A stretch of DNA of 8,194 bases, taken from Desulfobacterales bacterium (GTDB lineage: Bacteria > Desulfobacterota > Desulfobacteria > Desulfobacterales > BuS5). A model generated the notes under the pieces. The model saw only the letters and a program-made list of their open reading frames with translations. It was not told the DNA's origin and searched no databases. The DNA lies in assembly GCA_016735355.1 (NCBI GenBank), contig JAERRQ010000154.1, forward strand, positions 1 to 8,194, read 5' to 3'. The position numbers and the translations under genes are program-made. Below are positions 1 to 5,593 of the stretch, piece by piece (the first letter of the stretch is position 1; the number at the start of each line of letters is the position of its first letter).

Positions 1-1818
1 TATACCACCACCGCTGATAATAGCATCCGTATATTCGGTTAAAGGCGGGTCAAAAATGATTTCTTCCCCATCTTCATCAATAACAGGTTCACCTGATTTT
101 AATTCATCTTCAGGTGATTCAAATTCGTCATCTTCGTCCAGCTCTTTAATTCTTGCAGGATCACCATCAAAGTCCGAATCGGCAAACAGATCTGTAACAT
201 TACGAAAATCCATTATAGTAAAAAATGTTTTGTTAAATTCTTCATTAATACGGGTGCCGCGTCCAATGATCTGCTTGAATTCAGTCATGGAACCAATATT
301 GCTGTCAAGCACGATGAGTTTGCAGGTTTGAGCGTCAACACCTGTGGTCATCAGTTTTGATGTAGTGGCAATAACCGGATATTTTTCTTCGGCATTTATG
401 AAATTATCCAGCTCCATTTTACCTTCATTATTATCCCCTGTAATCTGCATAACGAATTTGCTGTTTTTAGCCATAAGGTCACTGTTTTCATTGGCAATGG
501 AAGCACGCATCCGCTGGGCATGATCAATATCAACGCAGAAGATAATGGTTTTATCAAAACGATTGGTTTTCTTGAGATATTGCGTAACCTTTTTTGCAAC
601 TATTTCTGTACGCTCGTCAATTACAAGGTTTTTATCAAAATCTTTCCGGTTGTAGATACGGTCTTCAACCAGTAAACCTTGTTTGTCGGTTTTTCCCTGC
701 TCCGGCCGCCAGCCTTCCAGATCCACATTTAAACCCACTCGCAACACTTTATATGGGGCAAGAAAACCGTCTTGAATACCTTGCTTGAGTGAATAGGTAT
801 AGATAGGATCTCCAAAATATTCAGTGCTGGATATGGTTTCTGTTTCTTTGGGTGTCGCGGTTAAACCAATATGAGTGGCTTTGCCAAAATATCTGAGGAT
901 TTCGCGCCATGCGCTGTCCTCGGCCGCACTGCCGCGATGACACTCATCAATAATAATCAGATCAAAAAAACCGGGGCTGAATTTCCGATAAGCATCTTTA
1001 TCTTCATTATAGTTGGTTAAGCCTTGATATAAGGCGAGGTATATTTCATAGGATTTATCTATTTTTTTATTTTTTATGACCGTCATCTTGTCTTTGAAAT
1101 GACGAAAATCACCGCGTCTGGCTTGATCAATCAATACATTTCGATCAGCCAGAAAAAGAATACGTTTTTTTGTGTTACTTTTCCACAAGCGGTGGATAAT
1201 CTGGAAAGCCGTATAGGTTTTACCCGTTCCGGTTGCCATGGTCAGTAAAATTCGATTTTTGCCTTTGGCAATGGCTTCTACGGTACGGTTTATTGCAATT
1301 TGCTGGTAATAACGAGGGGCTCTCCCTGAACCGTCAAAAAAGTAATTCTGGGAGCTTATTCGTTCCTGCTTATGGGTTTCAATACCTTTATATTTTTTAT
1401 AACGCTGCCACAGACTATCAGGTGTCGGGAATTCATCAAGTGTAAGTTCTTTTTCAATTTTACCATCGCTGTAAGTACGGTCATGTTCATAAAAACCATC
1501 ACCATTGCTGCTGTAGACAATGGGGATGTCCAGAATCTCAGCGTAATTCAGACCCTGCTGTATACCCGCTTTAACGGAATGTTTATTATCTTTGGCTTCA
1601 ATTATGGCTATGGGGATATTCGGCTTGTAATAGAGAATATAATCGGCTCTTTTCCGTTTGCCACGGATTGAAAGATTACCTTTGACATAAATCCGTCCAT
1701 CTGTAAATGCGACCTCTTCCCGGATCTGGGTGAGGGGATTCCAGCCTGCTTTTTCCAAAGCGGGCTGGATATATTTGGTGCAGATGTCACGTTCTGACAG
1801 CTCTTTTTTAGTCGTCAT
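1..1818 (-). CDS. hsdR: Type I restriction endonuclease R subunit HsdR (3' end outside window)
   Basis: Motor and nuclease subunit of a type I restriction-modification complex, which translocates DNA using ATP and cuts unmodified DNA. The frame is open for 606 codons from an ATG at 1818 to base 1. An in-frame TGA at 1822-1824 fixes the N-terminus, and AAAGAG at 1826-1831 is a fair ribosome binding site. The N-terminal nuclease domain shows D59 and E74-A-K76 (PD-(D/E)xK type). The SF2 helicase core follows: Walker A MATGTGKT (194-201), DECH (291-294), GLTATP (318-323) and motif [10 protein letters not shown] (516-523). A strongly acidic stretch follows near residues 555-595. EcoEI-type HsdR proteins are about 800 residues, so I infer that roughly a quarter, the C-terminal domain that binds the methylase core, lies to the left. 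I see no frameshift or stop. The gene is not preceded by hsdM or hsdS, which may follow to the left. Confidence 0.95.
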   Translation of the reverse strand, partial: MTTKKELSERDICTKYIQPALEKAGWNPLTQIREEVAFTDGRIYVKGNLSIRGKRKRADYILYYKPNIPIAIIEAKDNKHSVKAGIQQGLNYAEILDIPIVYSSNGDGFYEHDRTYSDGKIEKELTLDEFPTPDSLWQRYKKYKGIETHKQERISSQNYFFDGSGRAPRYYQQIAINRTVEAIAKGKNRILLTMATGTGKTYTAFQIIHRLWKSNTKKRILFLADRNVLIDQARRGDFRHFKDKMTVIKNKKIDKSYEIYLALYQGLTNYNEDKDAYRKFSPGFFDLIIIDECHRGSAAEDSAWREILRYFGKATHIGLTATPKETETISSTEYFGDPIYTYSLKQGIQDGFLAPYKVLRVGLNVDLEGWRPEQGKTDKQGLLVEDRIYNRKDFDKNLVIDERTEIVAKKVTQYLKKTNRFDKTIIFCVDIDHAQRMRASIANENSDLMAKNSKFVMQITGDNNEGKMELDNFINAEEKYPVIATTSKLMTTGVDAQTCKLIVLDSNIGSMTEFKQIIGRGTRINEEFNKTFFTIMDFRNVTDLFADSDFDGDPARIKELDEDDEFESPEDELKSGEPVIDEDGEEIIFDPPLTEYTDAIISGGGI

Positions 1819-1873
1819 TGATCAGCTCTTTCTTTTAACCCTTGAGGCTCTATCTGTGTTTGATCGAACATAA

Positions 1874-1886
1874 TGCCCTTCGGGCA
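1874..1886 (-). other. Small hairpin in the hsdR leader
   Basis: TGCCC (1874-1878) and GGGCA (1882-1886) form a 5-bp GC-rich stem closed by a 3-base loop. It would sit inside the leader of an hsdR transcript started at the candidate promoter. No T-run follows on either strand, so it is unlikely to be an intrinsic terminator. Its role is unknown. Confidence 0.3.
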
Positions 1887-1928
1887 ATAAAAGCAAAACC
1901 TATCTCCGTATCAACTTCTGATTTGGAA

Positions 1929-1957
1929 ATTGTATCATCAATGTTCCATTTTTCCAA
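1929..1957 (-). promoter_or_regulatory. Candidate sigma70-type promoter for hsdR
   Basis: On the minus strand TTGGAA (1952-1957, 4/6 to consensus) and TACAAT (1929-1934, 5/6) are separated by exactly 17 bases. Transcription would start near 1922 and leave a leader of about 100 bases before the hsdR ATG. The placement fits, but the call rests on consensus matching alone. Confidence 0.4.
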
Positions 1958-1963
1958 CTCACT

Positions 1964-2110
1964 ATGGAAGCGATTCAATCAGGAAAATTTACCTTAAAAC
2001 AGATACTACAACAAAAAATGGGTGACGGATATGAACCGATTATTCCCAAAGTGTTCCTATTTCCATATCACCTTTACAGTTCCAACACAGTTCAAGACAT
2101 TGCTTTTTGA
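1964..2110 (+). other. Short open frame, 48 codons, doubtful (possible gene remnant)
   Basis: An ATG at 1964 opens a 48-codon frame ending at TGA 2108-2110. The same frame stays open back to a TGA at 1919-1921. The product starts MEAIQSGKFTLKQILQQ and has a normal-looking residue mix (helical, charged N-terminal part, then a proline- and aromatic-rich tail), so it could be a leftover piece of a gene. Against this, there is no Shine-Dalgarno sequence upstream, the frame starts beside the hsdR promoter candidate on the opposite strand, and I recognise no family. The minus strand over the same bases also holds a short open run with three closely spaced cysteines (CLELCWNC). Confidence 0.2.
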
Positions 2111-2276
2111 AAAACGGTCTTTACTTAACGCTGTATTTTCTGCAAGCACGGAAACAATCATTTCATAAAGAAAAAGGAGTGACACAAAAATATCAGACTA
2201 TAAAAGCACAAATCAAGGTTTGACCCCAATTTCAAGTCCCGGACAGTTCCTAAGGAGTAGCCGTATGTTTTGCAAA

Positions 2277-2837
2277 CTATTCCATTTCTATCGTGACTGG
2301 CACCGGGTTGCGGATGATATCTAAAAGCGGCGAGGTTTTCTGAACATAGGCGCATAGTTCTAATAATTTTTCTTTGGATGCATCAGCCTTGACCCTGAAC
2401 TTCACTTTTATATTATCATATCCAGGTCGTATCGTATCGGACAGGCCAAGGAAAGCATGTAGATCAATGTTACCTTCCAAACTAAAATCCAACGATTCAA
2501 TGGAAATACCTTGAGCTGAGGCGTTGTAAACAAATCCTACACATAAGCAAGACCCAATGGCATGCAACACCGCTTCGACTGCATTTGCTCCATGGTCTTC
2601 TCCCAACAAAACGGAAGGCTCATCTCCTTCTATTACAAGTGCTTTTGTCCGGGAGGTATCTTCCGCCTTGGCCCCGTAAAAATTTTTGAATTCAGTCCGG
2701 CAATGCCCACCATTCAACCACTTGGTTTCCGCCCTGAATTGAAACCTGGCGATATCCGGATCGCTTTTGATAGCATTAATTGTGCCGATTAATTGATCAA
2801 CATTAACACCATTTTTTACATTAGCCACTTCGTTCAT
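2277..2837 (-). CDS. OsmC-family protein (peroxiredoxin-like)
   Basis: This 186-residue cytoplasmic protein belongs to the OsmC/Ohr superfamily, whose members reduce organic hydroperoxides or related reactive species through a cysteine thiol. The subfamily signature is clear: a start region with NGVNVDQL and an IKSDP...FQFRAETKW block (residues 10-40), then VLLGEDHGANAVEAVLHAIGSC (76-97), LEGNIDLHAFLGLSD (120-134) and a C-terminal NPVPVTIE. C97 in GSCLC is the expected reactive cysteine. The second canonical Cys-Pro is replaced by S169-P170, with C162 nearby. The ATG at 2837 is chosen over one at 2873 because AAGGAG (2847-2852) sits 9 bases before it, and translation from 2873 would run through that site. 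It stands alone, downstream of a terminator. Substrate unknown. Confidence 0.88.
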   Translation of the reverse strand: MNEVANVKNGVNVDQLIGTINAIKSDPDIARFQFRAETKWLNGGHCRTEFKNFYGAKAEDTSRTKALVIEGDEPSVLLGEDHGANAVEAVLHAIGSCLCVGFVYNASAQGISIESLDFSLEGNIDLHAFLGLSDTIRPGYDNIKVKFRVKADASKEKLLELCAYVQKTSPLLDIIRNPVPVTIEME

Positions 2838-2862
2838 TTTATTCTTCTCCTTATTTAACACA

Positions 2863-2893
2863 ATTATAGGCATCCTTCATTTGTCGTTGACAC
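2863..2893 (-). promoter_or_regulatory. Candidate promoter for the OsmC-family gene
   Basis: A perfect TATAAT on the minus strand (2863-2868) lies 26 bases before the chosen ATG, just upstream of the AAGGAG site. A weak -35, GTGTCA (2888-2893, 4/6), is 19 bases away, which is longer than ideal. The short leader this implies would exclude the alternative ATG at 2873, which supports the start at 2837. Confidence 0.35.
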
Positions 2894-2910
2894 TTTTGAA
2901 ACAACAATGG

Positions 2911-2930
2911 AACACAGATAAACACAGATA
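2911..2930 (+). repeat. 10-bp perfect tandem repeat (AACACAGATA x2)
   Basis: AACACAGATA is present twice head to tail. The second copy extends to AAACACAGATAG (2920-2931), which recurs in inverted orientation at 1850-1861. From memory, motifs of this ACACAGAT type are common as dispersed intergenic sequence in some bacteria. A binding-site role is possible but not shown. Confidence 0.7.
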
Positions 2931-2994
2931 GGTTTATTTGTCAAAAACGTGTAAAGTACTTTTAAAGTGATATAAAGGATGTCTAAACAACAAC

Positions 2995-3032
2995 AAAAAA
3001 TAAGTCGGCACAAAATCATGACCGGCTGACTT
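2995..3032 (-). terminator. Rho-independent terminator at the end of the reductase operon
   Basis: AAGTCGGC (3002-3009) pairs with GCTGACTT (3025-3032) in an 8-bp stem around a 15-base loop. On the minus strand the stem is followed by ATTTTTT (complement of 2995-3001). One inner pair is G-T on the plus strand and an A/C mismatch on the minus strand. On the plus strand the stem is followed by TTCTTATT, so it might act both ways. It lies about 155 bases beyond the stop of the CooC-type gene and separates that operon from the OsmC-family gene. Confidence 0.6.
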
Positions 3033-3168
3033 TTCTTATTATACATTTTTAAACCGGATGTTTTATGACATTTTCACCGGACAATGAGACGATCGGGTGC
3101 CACCGATGCTTTCCGGAGGTAAGGGGAGTCCTGAAATTAGGAAAATTGTTGTCAAGGGATGCGGAATG

Positions 3169-3196
3169 TCCGTTCTATGTATTCCGTTCTATGTGT
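3169..3196 (+). repeat. 14-bp imperfect tandem repeat at the end of the CooC-type gene
   Basis: TCCGTTCTATGTAT (3169-3182) is followed directly by TCCGTTCTATGTGT (3183-3196), 13 of 14 bases identical. The second unit contains the stop codon of the CooC-type gene (TAG, 3189-3191), and the first lies just beyond the gene. It looks like a recent small duplication at the 3' end and leaves the protein unchanged. Confidence 0.75.
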
Positions 3197-3953
3197 ATAA
3201 TGTTTTCATAATTTCCTTAACAGATTTCACACTCGGTGATTCCCCGGGCAGGTCAAATATGGATTTTCCAATAACGTCGTATTTAGCAATGTTTTCGTCC
3301 ATGGGTACGATTCCGGAAATTTCTGTGCCTTCTTTTTTTAAAACCGATCTTATTTTTTCTATTCTGTCCTTTTTGTCTGCTTTATTCAAAATAATGTTGC
3401 AACCAAATGATTTTTGCACACCATAACTTTCTGCAACGTCTTTGATATATAATGCTGTTTGGACACTCCTGAGGGTAGGTTCGATGACAAGTATCAGATC
3501 ATCTATATTTTTTGTAACTCTTCGGTTGATCTGTTCAGGGCCAGCCTCACAGTCGATAATGGTCACGTCAAACTCCTTTGAAATACTTTCAATACCGTAT
3601 CTCAATAATACATTGACCGAGCAAAAACATCCCGGCCCTTCCGGCCTTCCCATTGTAAGGAGCTTGAATGTTCCCGCATCCTGCAAACATTCCTCGAAAA
3701 TTGTATCCCGTATATGTTTATCACCGAACATGGCCTCCTGGGCAGCCTCGGCGCTTTTGACAAAGCGTTCCCTCAGGTTGTTCAGGGTCTTGTTTACATC
3801 CAGCCCGAGCATGAGAGTCAGGTTAATTGACGGATCAGCATCCACGAGAAGAAGTTTGTGATCTGCTCTATCGGAAAGAACCCTGGTAATCAATGCTGCC
3901 AGAGTTGATTTTCCGATACCACCTTTACCACTGACGGCTATTATTTTTTTCAC
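3189..3953 (-). CDS. CooC/MinD-type ATPase, probable metal-cluster maturation factor
   Basis: This 254-residue cytoplasmic P-loop ATPase is of the deviant Walker A class (MinD/ParA/CooC/NifH-like). Visible features are GKGGIGKST at 9-17 (signature K10, P-loop K15), DADPSINL at 38-45, GRPEGPGCFC at 102-111 and IIDCEAGPE at 132-140. The C109-x-C111 pair after EGPG is the mark of CooC proteins. In the CO dehydrogenase maturation factor the equivalent pair binds nickel or zinc at the dimer interface. The start is GTG at 3953, with AAGGAG at 3960-3965 six bases before it; the preceding activator gene ends 13 bases upstream, so it is the last gene of that operon. No CO dehydrogenase gene is in the window. 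I infer that it inserts or protects a metal centre in the neighbouring reductase. It could instead serve a distant CO dehydrogenase. Family certain, partner not. Confidence 0.9.
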   Translation of the reverse strand: MKKIIAVSGKGGIGKSTLAALITRVLSDRADHKLLLVDADPSINLTLMLGLDVNKTLNNLRERFVKSAEAAQEAMFGDKHIRDTIFEECLQDAGTFKLLTMGRPEGPGCFCSVNVLLRYGIESISKEFDVTIIDCEAGPEQINRRVTKNIDDLILVIEPTLRSVQTALYIKDVAESYGVQKSFGCNIILNKADKKDRIEKIRSVLKKEGTEISGIVPMDENIAKYDVIGKSIFDLPGESPSVKSVKEIMKTLYT

Positions 3954-3966
3954 TAACTACTCCTTC

Positions 3967-4764
3967 CTATAATATTTCCTGAGCAAATAAGGCCGCACCT
4001 ATGGCGCCAATCACCTGGGGGTTTGCATTATATCTTTTAAATTCAGTTCCGAGCATATTCTCTAAATATCTGATCACCTCAGGATTTTGCGCAACTCCGC
4101 CTGTTACAATGATATCCTCCTCTAAACCGAGTCGCATAACGATTGTTGAAACCCTTTTCGCGATAGAGTAGTTAATGCCATTTGCAATATCCTCTATCTT
4201 TTCTCCTGTATTCAAATAGCTTACAATTTCACTCTCACCAAAAACACTGCACTGGGACGAAATTTCAACCATTTTGGATGCAGAGGCACCTATCTTTCCA
4301 AGACGTGCTACATCCAATTCCAGGGCCGTTGACATTATATCCAGGAATCGCCCTGCCCCTGCAGCGCATTTATCACTCTGGTCGAATCTCTTGACCTTTG
4401 CATTCTCGGAAAAACGGGCCACCTTTACAATTTGGGCCCCGATATCTACCACCGTTCTTGAGGTAGGCAAAGCCCATATTGCTCCTTTAGCAAGGCAAAC
4501 AACCTCAGATTTAATTTTCAGATCCGGACCGCTCAGATCCGGACCGAGCGATACCCTTTTTGCGCCCCATCCTGTTACCCCGAAACCTTTAATCTCGCCA
4601 TGACTCAGGTTGGCCTTTGTGAGTAATTCATCATAACAGGCCTTTGCTGCCAAAGCAGGCTTTACGCCTGTCTCTTTTATAACTTGCGCAATATTATGAT
4701 TATCTTCTAAAATTACCCCTTTTATGGCAACCAGCCCCACATCCATTCCTATTACAAATGGCAT
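3967..4764 (-). CDS. Activator ATPase subunit, second copy (BcrA/BcrD/BzdQ-like)
   Basis: This 265-residue ASKHA-fold ATPase of the HgdC/BcrA/BcrD family would form, with its partner, a dimer that holds one [4Fe-4S] cluster and delivers low-potential electrons to the catalytic subunits at the cost of ATP. C133 (KCAAGAGRFL) and C172 (QCSVFGESE), 39 residues apart, are the expected cluster ligands. VTGGVAQN (220-227) and a C-terminal GAIGAALFAQ complete the family pattern. Its nucleotide motifs deviate: GMDVGLVAIK lacks the usual Ser after DVG, and DIGAQIVK (107-114) replaces the usual DIGGQDxK. A five-residue tandem GPDLS/GPDLK (74-83) reflects a DNA duplication. The ATG directly abuts the stop of the upstream activator (4765-4767), with AAGGAG at 4774-4779. 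A 2-hydroxyacyl-CoA dehydratase activator is the alternative, but two paralogues together favour the benzoyl-CoA reductase layout. Confidence 0.9.
   Translation of the reverse strand: MPFVIGMDVGLVAIKGVILEDNHNIAQVIKETGVKPALAAKACYDELLTKANLSHGEIKGFGVTGWGAKRVSLGPDLSGPDLKIKSEVVCLAKGAIWALPTSRTVVDIGAQIVKVARFSENAKVKRFDQSDKCAAGAGRFLDIMSTALELDVARLGKIGASASKMVEISSQCSVFGESEIVSYLNTGEKIEDIANGINYSIAKRVSTIVMRLGLEEDIIVTGGVAQNPEVIRYLENMLGTEFKRYNANPQVIGAIGAALFAQEIL
4519..4546 (-). repeat. In-frame short tandem duplication inside an activator gene
   Basis: A 13-base block (4519-4531) recurs at 4534-4546, a 15-base period, and encodes GPDLS followed by GPDLK (residues 74-83). Because the period is a multiple of three the reading frame is kept. 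The other activator has no such insertion at the matching place (STGYGRDEIPFS, residues 62-73). Confidence 0.8.
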
Positions 4765-5565
4765 CTATTCTTTCTCCTTATCATAATGCATTTGAGCAAA
4801 CAACGCCGCCCCCAAGGCGCCCATGATCTGGGGGTCCAGAGATAACCCGGTAATTTCACGCCCAAAAAAATTCCCCAGATTTTTGATGACTCCCACATTC
4901 TTTGCAACACCGCCCGTTACAGTCACATCCCCATCAATGTTACCATTCAGCTCGATTCTACCTGCCAAAGAAAATGCTCTTTCAGCCATTGCCTCATTGA
5001 CTCCCGCGCCTATATCAATGGCATCTTTACCCTCGGCAAGTAAAAACATGGTCTCATATTCTGCAAAAACGCTGCATCTGCTTGAAATTTTTAGTGGATT
5101 ATTCGATTGAAAGGTCATCTGCCCCAAATCGGAGACATCAACATCCAGGACCTTTGACATAATTTCCAGAAACCTTCCTGTTCCTGCTGCGCACTTGTCA
5201 TTCATTACAAAATCGACCAACCCGCCATCTTTATTCACAATAATGGCCTTACAATCTTGCCCGCCAATGTCAATAATTCCCCTTACAGAGGGCTGACACC
5301 AGTGAGCGCCTCTTCCATGACAGGAGATTTCAGAGATGGTTTTTTGAGAAAAGGGTATTTCATCGCGCCCATAACCTGTGCTAACGCAATAATCCACATC
5401 TTCCATTTTAAGCCCGGCCTTTGCCAGGGCATTTTCCATGGCCTCCGTTGATGATTGTATTGGCAGGGGTCTGACGGTTATAATCTCAAACGCGACAATC
5501 TCACCATCTTTCATAATTACTGCTTCAGCGGAAAGGGATCCGACATCTACTCCTGCAACTATCAT
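4765..5565 (-). CDS. Activator ATPase subunit, first copy (BcrA/BcrD/BzdP-like)
   Basis: This 266-residue member of the BcrA/BcrD/HgdC ATPase family should supply electrons to the catalytic subunits. Features are GVDVGS at 5-10, STGYGR at 62-67, DIGGQDCK at 99-106, DKCAAGTGRFLE at 123-134 (cluster ligand C125), SSRCSVFAE at 161-169 (cluster ligand C164, 39 residues on), VTGGVAKN and a C-terminal GALGAALFAQ. The phosphate-binding aspartates and the GGQD motif are intact, but the lysine usual in the first loop (GSTxxK) is E14. The start at 5565 is chosen because GAGG (5572-5575) lies six bases before it. The upstream ATG at 5577 has no ribosome binding site and would run through that one. It follows the large catalytic subunit by 28 bases and abuts the second activator with no gap, which fits equal expression of a heterodimer. 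Confidence 0.92.
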   Translation of the reverse strand: MIVAGVDVGSLSAEAVIMKDGEIVAFEIITVRPLPIQSSTEAMENALAKAGLKMEDVDYCVSTGYGRDEIPFSQKTISEISCHGRGAHWCQPSVRGIIDIGGQDCKAIIVNKDGGLVDFVMNDKCAAGTGRFLEIMSKVLDVDVSDLGQMTFQSNNPLKISSRCSVFAEYETMFLLAEGKDAIDIGAGVNEAMAERAFSLAGRIELNGNIDGDVTVTGGVAKNVGVIKNLGNFFGREITGLSLDPQIMGALGAALFAQMHYDKEKE

Positions 5566-5593
5566 TGCCAACCTCATTTATCGTAAAAAACGT

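Larger units (their letters stand above)
1819..2276. other. Intergenic region between osmC-family gene and hsdR, no clear gene
   Basis: These 458 bases hold the hsdR ribosome binding site and promoter candidate, a small hairpin, one arm of a 12-base motif (1850-1861) that recurs inverted at 2920-2931, and a 48-codon plus-strand frame (1964-2110). I see no terminator with a T-run after the OsmC-family gene, so read-through into hsdR is possible. There is no hsdS, hsdM, tRNA or recognisable insertion sequence. The stretch around 2205-2260 (a GTTTGACCCC block, then a GGACAGTTCC block) resembles dispersed intergenic sequence that I recall from other deltaproteobacterial genomes, which I cannot verify here. 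Confidence 0.6.
2838..3188. other. Intergenic region between CooC-type gene and OsmC-family gene
   Basis: These 351 bases hold no convincing gene. From right to left they contain half of a tandem repeat at the end of the CooC-type gene (3169-3196), a weak CCGG-based inverted repeat around 3052-3082, a hairpin terminator (2995-3032), an AT-rich stretch, a 10-base tandem repeat (2911-2930) and the promoter candidate of the OsmC-family gene. Short frames on both strands have no ribosome binding sites and low-complexity products. Confidence 0.6.

Noticed and set aside
396..599. Minus-strand 67-codon frame
   Set aside because: It is a shifted frame inside hsdR, whose own frame is open throughout and carries helicase motifs on both sides.
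1233..1671. Two overlapping plus-strand frames (70 and 99 codons)
   Set aside because: Both are antisense to the N-terminal half of hsdR, which carries the Walker A and nuclease motifs.
2158..2355. Minus-strand 65-codon frame overlapping the 3' end of the OsmC-family gene
   Set aside because: It overlaps a well-supported gene in another frame and ends in a phenylalanine-rich tail from an AT-rich gap.
2864..3046. Minus-strand 60-codon frame upstream of the OsmC-family gene
   Set aside because: Its product is hydrophobic and low in complexity, it runs through the terminator hairpin and the tandem repeat, and it has no ribosome binding site.
3097..3426. Plus-strand 109-codon frame starting in the gap beyond the CooC-type gene
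   Set aside because: Most of it is antisense to that gene's 3' half. GGAGG-like bases near its start were considered but the product has no recognisable fold.
3442..3861. Plus-strand open frame of 139 codons
   Set aside because: It lies fully antisense to the CooC-type ATPase gene, whose motifs are clear, and has no ribosome binding site or recognisable domain.
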